Source of the DNA: Verrucomicrobiota bacterium
Lineage (GTDB): Bacteria; Verrucomicrobiota; Verrucomicrobiia; Opitutales; Opitutaceae
DNA length: 16,965 nucleotides
Direction of reading: 5' to 3'
NCBI GenBank assembly: GCA_030832235.1
Contig: JAURJO010000229.1
Coordinates: 1 to 16,965 of the forward strand
Shown one piece after another: positions 8,657 through 15,817 of the stretch (position 1 is the first letter of the stretch; every line of letters starts with the position of its first letter). The position numbers were made by a program, and so were the translations under genes. Under the pieces are notes generated by a model. The model was not told the origin of the DNA and did no database searches. It was given only the letters and a program-made list of their open reading frames with translations.

Positions 8657-9875
8657 GCAGGGCGGCGGCGATACGGGTGAGAGCGGTCTCGACGTTCTCG
8701 CGGGAGTTGAACGCGCTGATGCGCACGTGGCCCTCTCCGCATTTGCCGAAGCCGGCGCCGGGGGTGCAGACCACCTGGGCGCGGTTGAGCAGCAAATCGA
8801 AGAACTCCCAGGAATCGCGGCCGGTGTTGATCCAGAGGTAGGGCGCGTTGTCGCCGCCGATGCACTTGAAGCCGAGGCGGTTCATCGCCTCACGGATGAG
8901 GCGTGCGTTCGCGAGGTAGAAGTCGATCAGGTCGCTGGTCTGCTTGCGGCCGGCCTCGGTGTACACGGCGGCGGCGGCCTTCTGGATCGGGTAGGCGACG
9001 CCGTTGAACTTTGTCGTGTGGCGGCGGTTCCAGAGCGCGTGGAGGGCGTGCGCGTTGCCCGCGGCGTCGTAGGCCATGAGCGTCTTCGGCACCACGGTGT
9101 AGGCGCAGCGGGTGCCGGTGAAGCCGGCGGTCTTGGAGAAGCTGCGGAACTCGATCGCCACCTCGCGCGCGCCCTCGATCTCGTAGATCGAGTGCGGGAT
9201 GGCCGGGTCGCGGATGTAGGCCTCGTAAGCGCTGTCGAAGAGGATCACCGCGCGGTTGCGCCGGGCGTACTCGACCCACGCGGTGAGCTGGGCCTTGGTC
9301 GCGACGGCGCCCGTCGGGTTGTTGGGGAAACAGAGATAAATGAGATCGGTGGCCACCGCGGGGACCGCGGGCACGTAGCCGTTGGCCGGCGTGCTCTCGA
9401 GGTAGGTGACACCCTGGTAGCGGCCGTCGACGTTGGCGCCGGTGCGGCCCGCCATCACGTTGGTGTCGACGTAGACCGGGTAGACCGGGTCGGGGATCGC
9501 GAGGCGGACGTCCTGCGCGAAGATTTCCTGGATGTTGCCGCAGTCGCACTTCGAGCCGTCGGAGATGAAGATCTCGTCGGCGTCGATCTTGCAGCCGCGG
9601 GCCGCGTAATCGTGCTGTGCGACCGCTTCCCGCAGGAAGGCGTAGCCCTGCTCGGGGCCGTAGCCCTTGAAGGTGGCGCGAGCCGCCATCTCGTCGGTCG
9701 CGGCGTGCAGCGCGTCGACGCACACGCGGGGGAGCGGCTCGGTGACGTCGCCGATGCCGAGGCGGATGACGGGCTTGCCGGGGTTGGCCGCGGTGTAGGC
9801 CGAGACCCGCTTGGCGATATCGCTGAACAGGTAGGAGGCCTTGAGCTTGGTGTAGTTCTCGTTGATGCGGATCAT
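8652..9875 (-). CDS. dapL: LL-diaminopimelate aminotransferase
   Basis: 407 residues, matching the roughly 410 of the family. It is a PLP-dependent fold-type I aminotransferase converting tetrahydrodipicolinate plus glutamate directly to LL-diaminopimelate, bypassing the succinyl/acetyl steps. The N-terminus MIRINENYTKLKASYLFSDI is a family hallmark. IRLGIGDVTEPLP (37-49), the DGSKCDCGNIQ loop (106-116), CFPNNPTG (182-189), and the Schiff-base lysine Lys248 in SFSKTAGFTGTRCAY follow in order. The open frame extends upstream to 9929, but I chose the ATG at 9875 because the conserved N-terminus begins there. lysA lies divergently beyond a small ORF, so two lysine/peptidoglycan steps are side by side. 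The stop is inside the hairpin shared with the kinase gene. Very confident. Confidence 0.97.
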   Translation of the reverse strand: MIRINENYTKLKASYLFSDIAKRVSAYTAANPGKPVIRLGIGDVTEPLPRVCVDALHAATDEMAARATFKGYGPEQGYAFLREAVAQHDYAARGCKIDADEIFISDGSKCDCGNIQEIFAQDVRLAIPDPVYPVYVDTNVMAGRTGANVDGRYQGVTYLESTPANGYVPAVPAVATDLIYLCFPNNPTGAVATKAQLTAWVEYARRNRAVILFDSAYEAYIRDPAIPHSIYEIEGAREVAIEFRSFSKTAGFTGTRCAYTVVPKTLMAYDAAGNAHALHALWNRRHTTKFNGVAYPIQKAAAAVYTEAGRKQTSDLIDFYLANARLIREAMNRLGFKCIGGDNAPYLWINTGRDSWEFFDLLLNRAQVVCTPGAGFGKCGEGHVRISAFNSRENVETALTRIAAALR

Positions 9876-9962
9876 GGCGTTGGGCGCGGGTGAAACGCTG
9901 AGCAAACGTCCCGCGGGAGCGTTGATCAAGTCCGCTGTCGCGGCCGGCCGCCGCGGCGATCC

Positions 9963-10217
9963 TCAGAAGATCGAGAGGGCGCGGGCGCTCTCGAGCACAA
10001 CCCACGCGCCACCACCGGCGAGCGCGAGCTTGAGCACGTTGCGGAACACGCGACGCGAGCGGAGCACGGCGTCGAGCAGGTCGGTGTCGACGCGCCGGCG
10101 GTTGTTCTGCGCCATGAAGCTCGCGAATTGCGCGCTGCGGAAACGGCCCTGCGGAGCCGGTCCCCCGCGCCGGCGGGAGGAACCGCCGGAGAGCAGGTGG
10201 AGCAGCGCGCGAAGCAT
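9963..10217 (-). CDS. Small unknown protein, possible C-terminal membrane anchor
   Basis: An 84-residue frame between divergent dapL and lysA, on the dapL strand and 87 bases upstream of it. I do not recognise the family. It has an arginine-rich N-terminal part (SSRRRGGPAPQGRFR), then a predicted helical region RRRVDTDLLDAVLRSRRVFRNVL, and a C-terminal hydrophobic stretch (about 62-79, LALAGGGAWVVLESARAL) that could be a tail anchor. Charge pattern and a single sensible ATG at 10217 make it look like a real small gene, but in such G+C-rich DNA a chance frame of this size is common. If real it would be co-transcribed with dapL. Other overlapping frames in the same place look less protein-like. 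Confidence 0.45.
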   Translation of the reverse strand: MLRALLHLLSGGSSRRRGGPAPQGRFRSAQFASFMAQNNRRRVDTDLLDAVLRSRRVFRNVLKLALAGGGAWVVLESARALSIF

Positions 10218-10307
10218 GGGCGAACAGACGAAGTTTGAAGTGGTTTTTTCAAGCGGAAAGCGGCTACGTTCGCCGTTCTCTCACTTCGTCCAGCCTTCTT
10301 CGCCGTC
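10218..10307. promoter_or_regulatory. Divergent promoter region of dapL side and lysA
   Basis: Ninety bases between the small ORF/dapL and lysA, with a locally T-rich core near 10234-10251. The core contains an imperfect dyad, TTGAA (10235-10239) and TTCAA, separated by eight bases, which could be a regulator half-site pair or a promoter element. TACGTT at 10265-10270 is a weak candidate -10 for lysA. No lysine riboswitch can fit in this short leader, and none is seen. Confidence 0.35.
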
Positions 10308-11612
10308 ATGCACCACTTCCACTACTCGGGCTCCGCTCTCCATTGCGAGTCGGTCGACCTCGCGGCCGTCGCCGGCCTCTACGGGACGCCGACTTACGTC
10401 TACAGCGCCGCGACGATGGAGGATAATTTCCGCCGCCTGCAGCGCGGGCTCACGGGACTGGACGCCCGCCTCTGTTACGCGATGAAGGCCAACTCGAGCC
10501 TCGCGGTGCTGCGTCACTTCTCGAACCTCGGCGCGGGCTTCGACCTGGTGAGCGGCGGCGAGGTTCGTCGCGTGCTCGCCGCGGGTGGCAACGTCCGGGC
10601 CAGCGTCTTCGCCGGCGTGGGCAAGACCGAGGCCGAGATCGAGCTGGCGCTGCGCAACGGGATCTTCTCGTTCCATGTTGAGAGCGAGCCGGAGCTGGCG
10701 CGCATCAACCATGTCGCGGGCAAGCTCGGCGTGAAGGCCCCCGTGGCGATCCGGGTCAACCCCGACGTCGACGCCCACACGCACGCGAAGATCACGACCG
10801 GCAAGAGCGACAACAAGTTCGGCATCCCGCTGCGTCACGCCGCCGCCGCCTACGAGGCCGCCGCCCGCCTGCCGCACCTGCAGATCAAGGGAGTGCAGAT
10901 GCACATCGGCTCGCAGCTCACCTCCGTCGCGCCGTTCGTCGAGGCCGTCACCAAGGTGGGGCCGTTCGCGGCTGAACTGAAGGCCAGGTACGGCATCACG
11001 TATTTCTCCATCGGCGGCGGCATGGGCATCATCTACCGCGACGCGCTCGCCAGCGGTGCCTCGTCGTGGTGGGAATCGCAGCCCGCCGACCAGCGGCCGC
11101 TCACCCCCGAGAGCTACGGCGCCGCCCTCGTCCCCCTGCTGCAGCCGCTCGGCCTCACCATCCTCCTGGAGCACGGCCGCTTCATGGTCGGCAACGCCGG
11201 CGTGCTTCTTTCGCGCATCGAGCACCTCAAGCGCGGCGCCGGGAAGAACTTCCTGATTGTCGACGCCGCTATGAACGACCTCGTGCGGCCGGCGATGTAC
11301 GATAGTTTCCACGAGATCGTGCCGCTGCATCGCGATTCATCCCGCCCGGCCCTCGTCGCCGACGTCGTCGGCCCCGTCTGCGAGAGCGGTGATTGCTTCG
11401 CCAAGGACCGTTCGTTGCAGGAGGTGCGCGAGGGCGAACTCATCGGCTTCCTCAGTGCCGGCGCCTACGGCTACACCATGGCGAGCCGCTACAACACCCG
11501 CGGGATGGCCGCTGAGGTGCTCGTCAAAGGCAGCGCGTTCGAGCTGATCCACGCCCGCGAGACCTTTGAGCAGATGATCGCCGGCGAGAAGATACCGGCC
11601 TTCCTCTCGTAA
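10308..11612 (+). CDS. lysA: Diaminopimelate decarboxylase
   Basis: 434 residues, a fold-type III PLP decarboxylase that turns meso-diaminopimelate into L-lysine in the cytoplasm. CYAMKANSS has the Schiff-base Lys60. FDLVSGGEV, HIGSQLT, the phosphate-binding glycine loop SIGGGMGI and the C-terminal CESGD catalytic motif are all present in the expected order, followed by GAYGYTMASRYN near the end. One deviation is EHGRFMVGNAG where most homologues have EPGR(x)(x)VGNAG. The start ATG at 10308 gives an N-terminus of the expected length with no Shine-Dalgarno. It is divergent from dapL, so both enzymes of the DAP/lysine branch sit around one short control region. It is followed by a 453-base spacer full of repeats. 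Confidence 0.96.
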   Translation: MHHFHYSGSALHCESVDLAAVAGLYGTPTYVYSAATMEDNFRRLQRGLTGLDARLCYAMKANSSLAVLRHFSNLGAGFDLVSGGEVRRVLAAGGNVRASVFAGVGKTEAEIELALRNGIFSFHVESEPELARINHVAGKLGVKAPVAIRVNPDVDAHTHAKITTGKSDNKFGIPLRHAAAAYEAAARLPHLQIKGVQMHIGSQLTSVAPFVEAVTKVGPFAAELKARYGITYFSIGGGMGIIYRDALASGASSWWESQPADQRPLTPESYGAALVPLLQPLGLTILLEHGRFMVGNAGVLLSRIEHLKRGAGKNFLIVDAAMNDLVRPAMYDSFHEIVPLHRDSSRPALVADVVGPVCESGDCFAKDRSLQEVREGELIGFLSAGAYGYTMASRYNTRGMAAEVLVKGSAFELIHARETFEQMIAGEKIPAFLS

Positions 11613-11672
11613 GGGTCCGACCGCGCTGGATCTGGAAATCAGGAACGCGGGAAACCCGAAGCCGCGCTTTTT

Positions 11673-11757
11673 TGCGACCCCTGCGCCTTCTTGCGGCCAA
11701 TGGCGGTGATGGCCGCGAAGACGCGCATAAGCCGCAGGACGAGGATGCGGCTGAAGG
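11673..11757. repeat. Structured intergenic repeat, copy A
   Basis: The first 47 bases (11673-11719) match copy B at 45 positions; a second conserved block, ATGCGGCTGAAGG, is at 11745-11757. The unit can form two hairpins: GCGGCCA/TGGCCGC (11693-11699 with 11710-11716, ten-base loop) and AGCCGCA/TGCGGCT (11730-11736 with 11746-11752, nine-base loop). The spacer between the conserved blocks differs from copy B, but the second stem is kept. Confidence 0.85.
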
Positions 11758-11765
11758 CTTTCGGA

Positions 11766-11786
11766 GTTTCACCACTGAGACACGGA
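11766..11786 (+). repeat. GTTTCACCA...CACGGA segment, forward copy
   Basis: This 21-base segment begins GTTTCACCA and ends CACGGA, and recurs in inverted orientation at 11906-11926 with 18 matching positions. It continues as a GTCACGGAGAG-like tail, giving the 8-9-base periodicity seen in ACGGAG/ACACGGAG repeats I associate with several Gram-negative phyla. Confidence 0.65.
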
Positions 11787-11905
11787 GTCACGGAGAGGAG
11801 AGGGCGGGGTTGAACGGGAGCCCGGCAAGATCGGGGAGTCTTCCCAATCACGCCACAGGGTGTTGGGTTTAACCACGGACGTCGCGCCGCCGGCGGCACT
11901 CCGCT

Positions 11906-11926
11906 TCCGTGGCTCCATGGTGAAAC
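11906..11926 (-). repeat. GTTTCACCA...CACGGA segment, inverted copy
   Basis: Reverse complement of this stretch matches 11766-11786 at 18 of 21 positions. The inverted pair encloses about 119 bases of unique-looking sequence containing another head, TTTAACCACGGACG, near 11869-11882. The arrangement could reflect a small mobile or rearranged unit, but no transposase or clear target duplication is seen. Confidence 0.6.
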
Positions 11927-11936
11927 TGTCCCCGTT

Positions 11937-12007
11937 TGCGACTCTTGCGCCTTCTTGCGGCCAATGGCGGTGATGGCCGCGAACCGCAGAAGGTATGCGG
12001 CTGAAGG
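11937..12007. repeat. Structured intergenic repeat, copy B
   Basis: The 47 bases 11937-11983 differ from copy A at only two C/T positions. The same hairpins are possible: GCGGCCA/TGGCCGC (11957-11963 with 11974-11980) and a shorter CCGCA/TGCGG stem (11984-11988 with 11996-12000). ATGCGGCTGAAGG recurs at 11995-12007. Copies lie 264 bases apart in the same orientation. Confidence 0.85.
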
Positions 12008-12065
12008 TGTCCGGCACGCTCTGCTTTTTGGTGTATTCCGCGGCTTTCGTGGTTAAGCCGACGTC

Positions 12066-13064
12066 ATGAATTTCGTCGTCGCCGGCGCTGGCGCCTGGGG
12101 AACCGCGTTCTCGGTCCACCTCGCCCGTCTCGGTCATGCCGTGACGCTGGTGCCGCGCCGCGCTGAGCACGCCGCCCAGCTCTCTGCCGCGCGGGTGAAC
12201 GCCGACTACCTGCCGGGCATTCCGCTTCCGCCGGCGGTCACGGTTTCCGCCGCGCCCGGCTCCCTGGACGCGGCCGACGCGGTGCTGCTCGCGTGTCCGG
12301 CCCAGGCGTTGCGCGAGACCTGCGCTCGTTTCGCCGCCGCGCCCTTGATCGTGAGTCTGGTGAAGGGTCTCGAGGTTGGCTCCCACCGGCGGCCATCGGA
12401 GGTTATCGCCGAAGTGGCGCCCTCCGCGCGGGTCGCCGCGTTGTCCGGCCCCACCAACGCCCTCGGCGTCGCGCGGGGCGAACCGTCGGCCATGGTCCTC
12501 GCCGCGGGCGCGATTGAACCGGCGGTGGAACGCCTTCAGCAGGCGTTTAGCGGACCCACGCTCCGGGTCTACACGAGTGACGATCTGCCGGGCGTGGAAT
12601 TCGGCGGTTGCCTCAAGAACATCTACGCCATCGCCGCCGGCTGCTGTGACGGCCTGCGGCTGGGTGACAACACCAAGGCCGCGCTGCTCACGCGCGCACT
12701 CGCCGAGATGGTGCGCGTCGGCGCCGCCCTCGGCGCGCGGTCCGAGACCTTTTACGGGCTGGGCGGGTTCGGTGATCTGGTCGCGACGTGCTACGGCGGC
12801 TGGAGCCGCAACCGAGAGTTCGGCCAGCGCCTCGGCGAGGGTGTTCCGGTTGCGGACTTGCTCGCCGGTCGCCGCACGGTGGTCGAAGGCCACCGCACCG
12901 CCGATTCCTTCGCCGGGCTTTGCGTCGAGCGGGGGATCGACGCCCCGATCCTGCGCGAGGTGCGTGCGATCCTCTACGAGGGGAAACGGCCCGACGCCGC
13001 CCTCGCGGCCCTCATGACCCGCGGCCTCAAGCGGGAGTCGGGCGGACAGGCTGCATCGGTATGA
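12066..13064 (+). CDS. gpsA: Glycerol-3-phosphate dehydrogenase [NAD(P)+]
   Basis: 332 residues, the normal length. It reduces dihydroxyacetone phosphate to sn-glycerol-3-phosphate for phospholipid synthesis, in the cytoplasm. The N-terminal Rossmann motif is VAGAGAWGTAFSVHLA (5-20). SLVKGLE (97-103), the catalytic lysine Lys184 in GCLKNIYAIAAG, GDNTKAALLTR (200-210) and YGGWSRNREFGQRLG near 247 complete the family pattern. The usual GPSFAxEVA segment reads GPTNALGVARGEP here, a modest deviation. The ATG at 12066 lies within ten bases of the repeat spacer and lacks a Shine-Dalgarno. The stop overlaps the kinase start as ATGA, implying coupled translation of the two genes. Confidence 0.95.
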   Translation: MNFVVAGAGAWGTAFSVHLARLGHAVTLVPRRAEHAAQLSAARVNADYLPGIPLPPAVTVSAAPGSLDAADAVLLACPAQALRETCARFAAAPLIVSLVKGLEVGSHRRPSEVIAEVAPSARVAALSGPTNALGVARGEPSAMVLAAGAIEPAVERLQQAFSGPTLRVYTSDDLPGVEFGGCLKNIYAIAAGCCDGLRLGDNTKAALLTRALAEMVRVGAALGARSETFYGLGGFGDLVATCYGGWSRNREFGQRLGEGVPVADLLAGRRTVVEGHRTADSFAGLCVERGIDAPILREVRAILYEGKRPDAALAALMTRGLKRESGGQAASV

Positions 13065-13987
13065 TCGGTGGCGTCGGATCGGCCACCGCTGCCGGCGGCC
13101 GCGTGATTGTGGTTGGCTCGCTCAACGTTGACCGGCTCTGGCGGGTGCCGCGGCTACCCGTTGCCGGCGAAACCCTGCAGGCAACCGGCACACGCGTGGA
13201 ATTCGGCGGCAAGGGGGCCAATCAGGCGATCGCCGCCGCACGGCACGGGGCGGCGGTGGCGATGGTGGGGGCGGTCGGGGCCGACGCCGACGGGGCGGCC
13301 TACCTCGCCCACCTGCGCGCCGAAGGTGTCGACACCACGCACCTCGTAACCGCGGAGGGCGTTGCGACCGGATCCGCGTTCATCTGCGTCGATGACCGCG
13401 GTGAAAATCAGATCGTGGTCGCGGCGGGCGCGAACGGGACCGTTTCCGCGCCGGCGGTGGAGAGGGCGGTGACAACACTCGCACCAGGGGCGCGTGTGTT
13501 GCTGGCCGGACTTGAGGTTCCGGTTGACGCTACGGTCGCGGCGTTGCGTGCGGCGGCAGCAACTGGAGTGATCACAGTATTCAATCCTTCACCGGTGTCG
13601 GCGGATTTCCCATGGGGAGCGGTGCGGATCAGCGTGGTGATCGTGAACGAGCGCGAGTGCGCGCAAATCTTCGGTGCGCCTGATGCCGCGGCCGCGAAGC
13701 GGCGGGGGGTGGATCACCTGGTGGTCACGCGCGGTGCGGCGCCGACGCTTTGGCTAAGCCCGGAAGGCGCGCGGGAGTTTCCCGCCCATCCGGTGCGGCC
13801 GGTCGACACCGTGGGGGCCGGCGACACCTTCGCCGGCACCTTGGCGGCGCGGCTCGCGGAGGGCGCGCAGTTTCCCGAGGCGATCGCGTTCGCCAACGTG
13901 GCGGCGGCTCTCTCGACGCTGGGGCCGGGCGCGCAGGGCCCTATCCCGCGGCGGACCGTGGTCGAGTCGCTGGTTCCGCGCCGCTGA
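13061..13987 (+). CDS. rbsK: Ribokinase-type PfkB-family sugar kinase
   Basis: 308 residues, as expected for ribokinase. Family signatures are GSLNVDRLWRV near the start (19-29), the sugar-binding loop FGGKGANQAIAAARHG (48-63), and the C-terminal ATP/anion-hole motif DTVGAGDTFAG (249-259) with the catalytic base Asp255. It phosphorylates a free sugar with ATP; ribose is the default guess from GGKGANQA, while nucleoside or other pentose kinases share the fold. The ATG at 13061 overlaps the gpsA stop by four bases. No ribose transporter or regulator is next to it, so the ribokinase role is not confirmed by context. Its stop sits in a hairpin shared with the converging symporter gene. Family call is firm. 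Confidence 0.85.
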   Translation: MIGGVGSATAAGGRVIVVGSLNVDRLWRVPRLPVAGETLQATGTRVEFGGKGANQAIAAARHGAAVAMVGAVGADADGAAYLAHLRAEGVDTTHLVTAEGVATGSAFICVDDRGENQIVVAAGANGTVSAPAVERAVTTLAPGARVLLAGLEVPVDATVAALRAAAATGVITVFNPSPVSADFPWGAVRISVVIVNERECAQIFGAPDAAAAKRRGVDHLVVTRGAAPTLWLSPEGAREFPAHPVRPVDTVGAGDTFAGTLAARLAEGAQFPEAIAFANVAAALSTLGPGAQGPIPRRTVVESLVPRR

Positions 13988-14011
13988 ATGCGGGCCCCGG
14001 CGGGCTCAGTG
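13982..14011. terminator. Compact convergent terminator pairing both stop codons
   Basis: CGCTGA (13982-13987) pairs with TCAGTG (14006-14011), with one G-T wobble. Inside, GCCC (13994-13997) pairs with GGGC (14002-14005) across a four-base loop. The kinase TGA and the symporter TGA (14008-14006) lie in opposite arms, as at 8632-8656. No T-run is present. The three stop-codon pairs are automatic for converging TGA codons; the additional pairs are what support a structure. Confidence 0.5.
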
Positions 14012-15814
14012 GCCGGCGCCGGCCTGGTGCTCCTGGATGTACTCCTGCTTGAGGCCGAGCTTCTCGGGCGCGTGGAGCACGAGCATCTTCATGCGGATGT
14101 CGCCCGGGATGTCGTCCGACGTGAGCTTCGAGATGACGACCATCAGACCGATCGCGAGCGGTACCGTCCAGATGGCGGGCTGTTCGCAGAGGATGCGCAG
14201 CAGGGGATGCTGCGCCCAGAAGGCGTTGAGCGGGGCGAAGCCGGCGAAGATCTTGCCCATCGGTCCCTTGTCGAGCGCGAGGGTGGAGAAATTGGTAAGC
14301 GCGGCGGCGCCCAGGGCGCAGAGACCGCCGGTGAGCATGCCGATGGCGGCGCCCTTCATCGTCATGCCGCGCCGCCACACGCTCATGAAGAGCAGCGGGA
14401 AATAGCTCGCCGCGGCGATCGCGAAGGCCTGGCCGACCATGAAGTTGATTTCGAGCGGTTCGACGAAACAGCCGAGGGTGACGGCGACGCCTCCGATCAA
14501 GACGGCCGCGACTTTGAAGGCAGCCATCCGCTCGGCCGGGCGCGACTGGGGCCGGAGCATGCGGCCGTAGACGTCGTGCGCGAGCGCGCCGGTCATGGAG
14601 ACGAGCAATCCGCTGAAGGTGCTCATGAACGCGGCGAACGCGCCCGCGCAGGTGATGCCGCTGAGGACGGAGCCGATCACGCCGCCGCCGGCGCCGAGCA
14701 GGGTGGGCAACTCGAGCACCACCTTGTCGGTCCCCTTGGCGCCCAGTCCGGCGTAGAGATCCGGCATGAGGTTGCGTCCGATGACGCCGAAGACCGGCGG
14801 AAAGACGTAGAAGACACCGATGAGGATCATCACCCACATCGTGGTGCGCTTCGCCGCGACGCCGTCGGGGTTGGTGTAGAAACGCACGAGGATGTGCGGC
14901 AGGCCGGCCGTGCCGCAGACGAGCGCGATGATCAACGAGTAGGTGTAGAGCAGCGAGTAGGGACGCTGGTGCTCGGCGAGGTAGGCCGCGCGTTGCTCGG
15001 CGGGGAGCGCGGCGGCGGCGGCGTTGACCGCCTTGGTGGTGAGCGGACCGAACGGCGCGACCCATACTTCGTCCTTGGGTGCCTTCTCCGGCATCGCCTT
15101 GCGCTGGATCTCGGTGACCGGGGCGGCGGATTCCCCCGCGGCCCGGTTGGCGCCGACGTGGCCGTTGTAGAAGCCGACGACCGACATCAGCACGAAGACG
15201 GGCACGCTGATCGCGAACATCTTGGCCCAATATTGGAAGGCCTGGACCAGCGTGATGCCCTTCATGCCTCCGAGGGCGACGTTGAAGGTGATGACCGCGC
15301 CCACGACCACGACGCCGACCCAGTACGGCATGCCGGGGAAGATGTAGGAGAGCGTCACGCCCGCGCCCTTCATCTGCGGCATCGTGTAAAAGAAGCCGAT
15401 GAACAGCACGAAGCAGACGGCGATCTTGCGGAACAGCGGCGAATCATACCGACCCTCGGCGAAGTCCGGGATCGTGTAGGCGCCGAAGCGCCGCAGCGGT
15501 CCGGCGATGAAGAGCAGCAGGAAGAGGTAGCCGCAGGCGTAGCAGACCGGATACCAGAGCGCGTCGTAGCCGCTCGACATCACCATGCCGGCGACACCCA
15601 TGAAAGACGCGGCCGAGAGGTATTCGCCGGAGATCGCGGAGGCGTTCCAGCCGACGGACACCGAGCGTCCGGCCACGAAAAAGTCGCTGGCGGTCTTCGA
15701 CGTCTTGCGGGACGAGAAGCCCATCCAGATCGTCACCACGACCGTGATGAGGGAAAAGGCGAGGATCCAGGGATCAACGCCGCCGACGAGAGCGAGGGGA
15801 AACCAGGTTGTCAT
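14006..15814 (-). CDS. actP: ActP-like sodium:solute (acetate/carboxylate) symporter
   Basis: 602 residues with about thirteen predicted membrane helices, of the sodium:solute symporter superfamily. SRKTSKTASDFFVAGRSVS (35-53) followed by SAISGEYLSAASFMG (59-73) and GTAGLPHILVRFYTNPD (301-317) are characteristic of the acetate-permease branch. Takes up acetate or a similar short carboxylate with sodium. A hydrophilic stretch at about 218-287, rich in Ala, Glu and Lys, lies between two helices and makes the protein longer than E. coli ActP (549). The start ATG at 15814 is three bases beyond the stop of the DUF485 gene, in the same order as yjcH-actP in E. coli; no acetyl-CoA synthetase gene is in the window. 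A good Shine-Dalgarno precedes it. Substrate is by family. Confidence 0.85.
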   Translation of the reverse strand: MTTWFPLALVGGVDPWILAFSLITVVVTIWMGFSSRKTSKTASDFFVAGRSVSVGWNASAISGEYLSAASFMGVAGMVMSSGYDALWYPVCYACGYLFLLLFIAGPLRRFGAYTIPDFAEGRYDSPLFRKIAVCFVLFIGFFYTMPQMKGAGVTLSYIFPGMPYWVGVVVVGAVITFNVALGGMKGITLVQAFQYWAKMFAISVPVFVLMSVVGFYNGHVGANRAAGESAAPVTEIQRKAMPEKAPKDEVWVAPFGPLTTKAVNAAAAALPAEQRAAYLAEHQRPYSLLYTYSLIIALVCGTAGLPHILVRFYTNPDGVAAKRTTMWVMILIGVFYVFPPVFGVIGRNLMPDLYAGLGAKGTDKVVLELPTLLGAGGGVIGSVLSGITCAGAFAAFMSTFSGLLVSMTGALAHDVYGRMLRPQSRPAERMAAFKVAAVLIGGVAVTLGCFVEPLEINFMVGQAFAIAAASYFPLLFMSVWRRGMTMKGAAIGMLTGGLCALGAAALTNFSTLALDKGPMGKIFAGFAPLNAFWAQHPLLRILCEQPAIWTVPLAIGLMVVISKLTSDDIPGDIRMKMLVLHAPEKLGLKQEYIQEHQAGAGH

Positions 15815-15817
15815 GGC

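Larger units (their letters stand above)
11613..12065. other. Repeat-filled intergenic spacer between lysA and gpsA
   Basis: 453 bases with no convincing gene on either strand. It holds two direct copies of a structured unit (11673-11757 and 11937-12007), a pair of inverted 21-base segments (11766-11786 and 11906-11926, 18 identical positions), and AACCACGG/AACCACGA heads at about 11872 (plus) and 12055 (minus). The repeats run to within about ten bases of the gpsA start, so the gpsA promoter must lie inside or between them. Small open frames here are poor in protein-like features and coincide with the repeats. Confidence 0.7.

Noticed and set aside
8727..9893. 388-codon plus-strand frame opposite dapL
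   Set aside because: Val/Gly/Asp-rich shadow; dapL on the other strand is unmistakable.
10218..10307. Lysine riboswitch before lysA
   Set aside because: The leader is at most 90 bases, too short for a lysine aptamer, and none of its conserved features are visible.
11639..11899. 86-codon minus-strand frame in the lysA-gpsA spacer
   Set aside because: Consists mostly of the repeated unit; the related copy B is not open in the same way, so it is not a conserved gene.
11613..12065. CRISPR array in the repeat-rich spacer
   Set aside because: Only two direct copies, 264 bases apart, with no regular spacers and no cas genes.
11769..12893. 374-codon minus-strand frame over gpsA and the spacer
   Set aside because: Antisense to gpsA, and its C-terminal part is the translated intergenic repeat.
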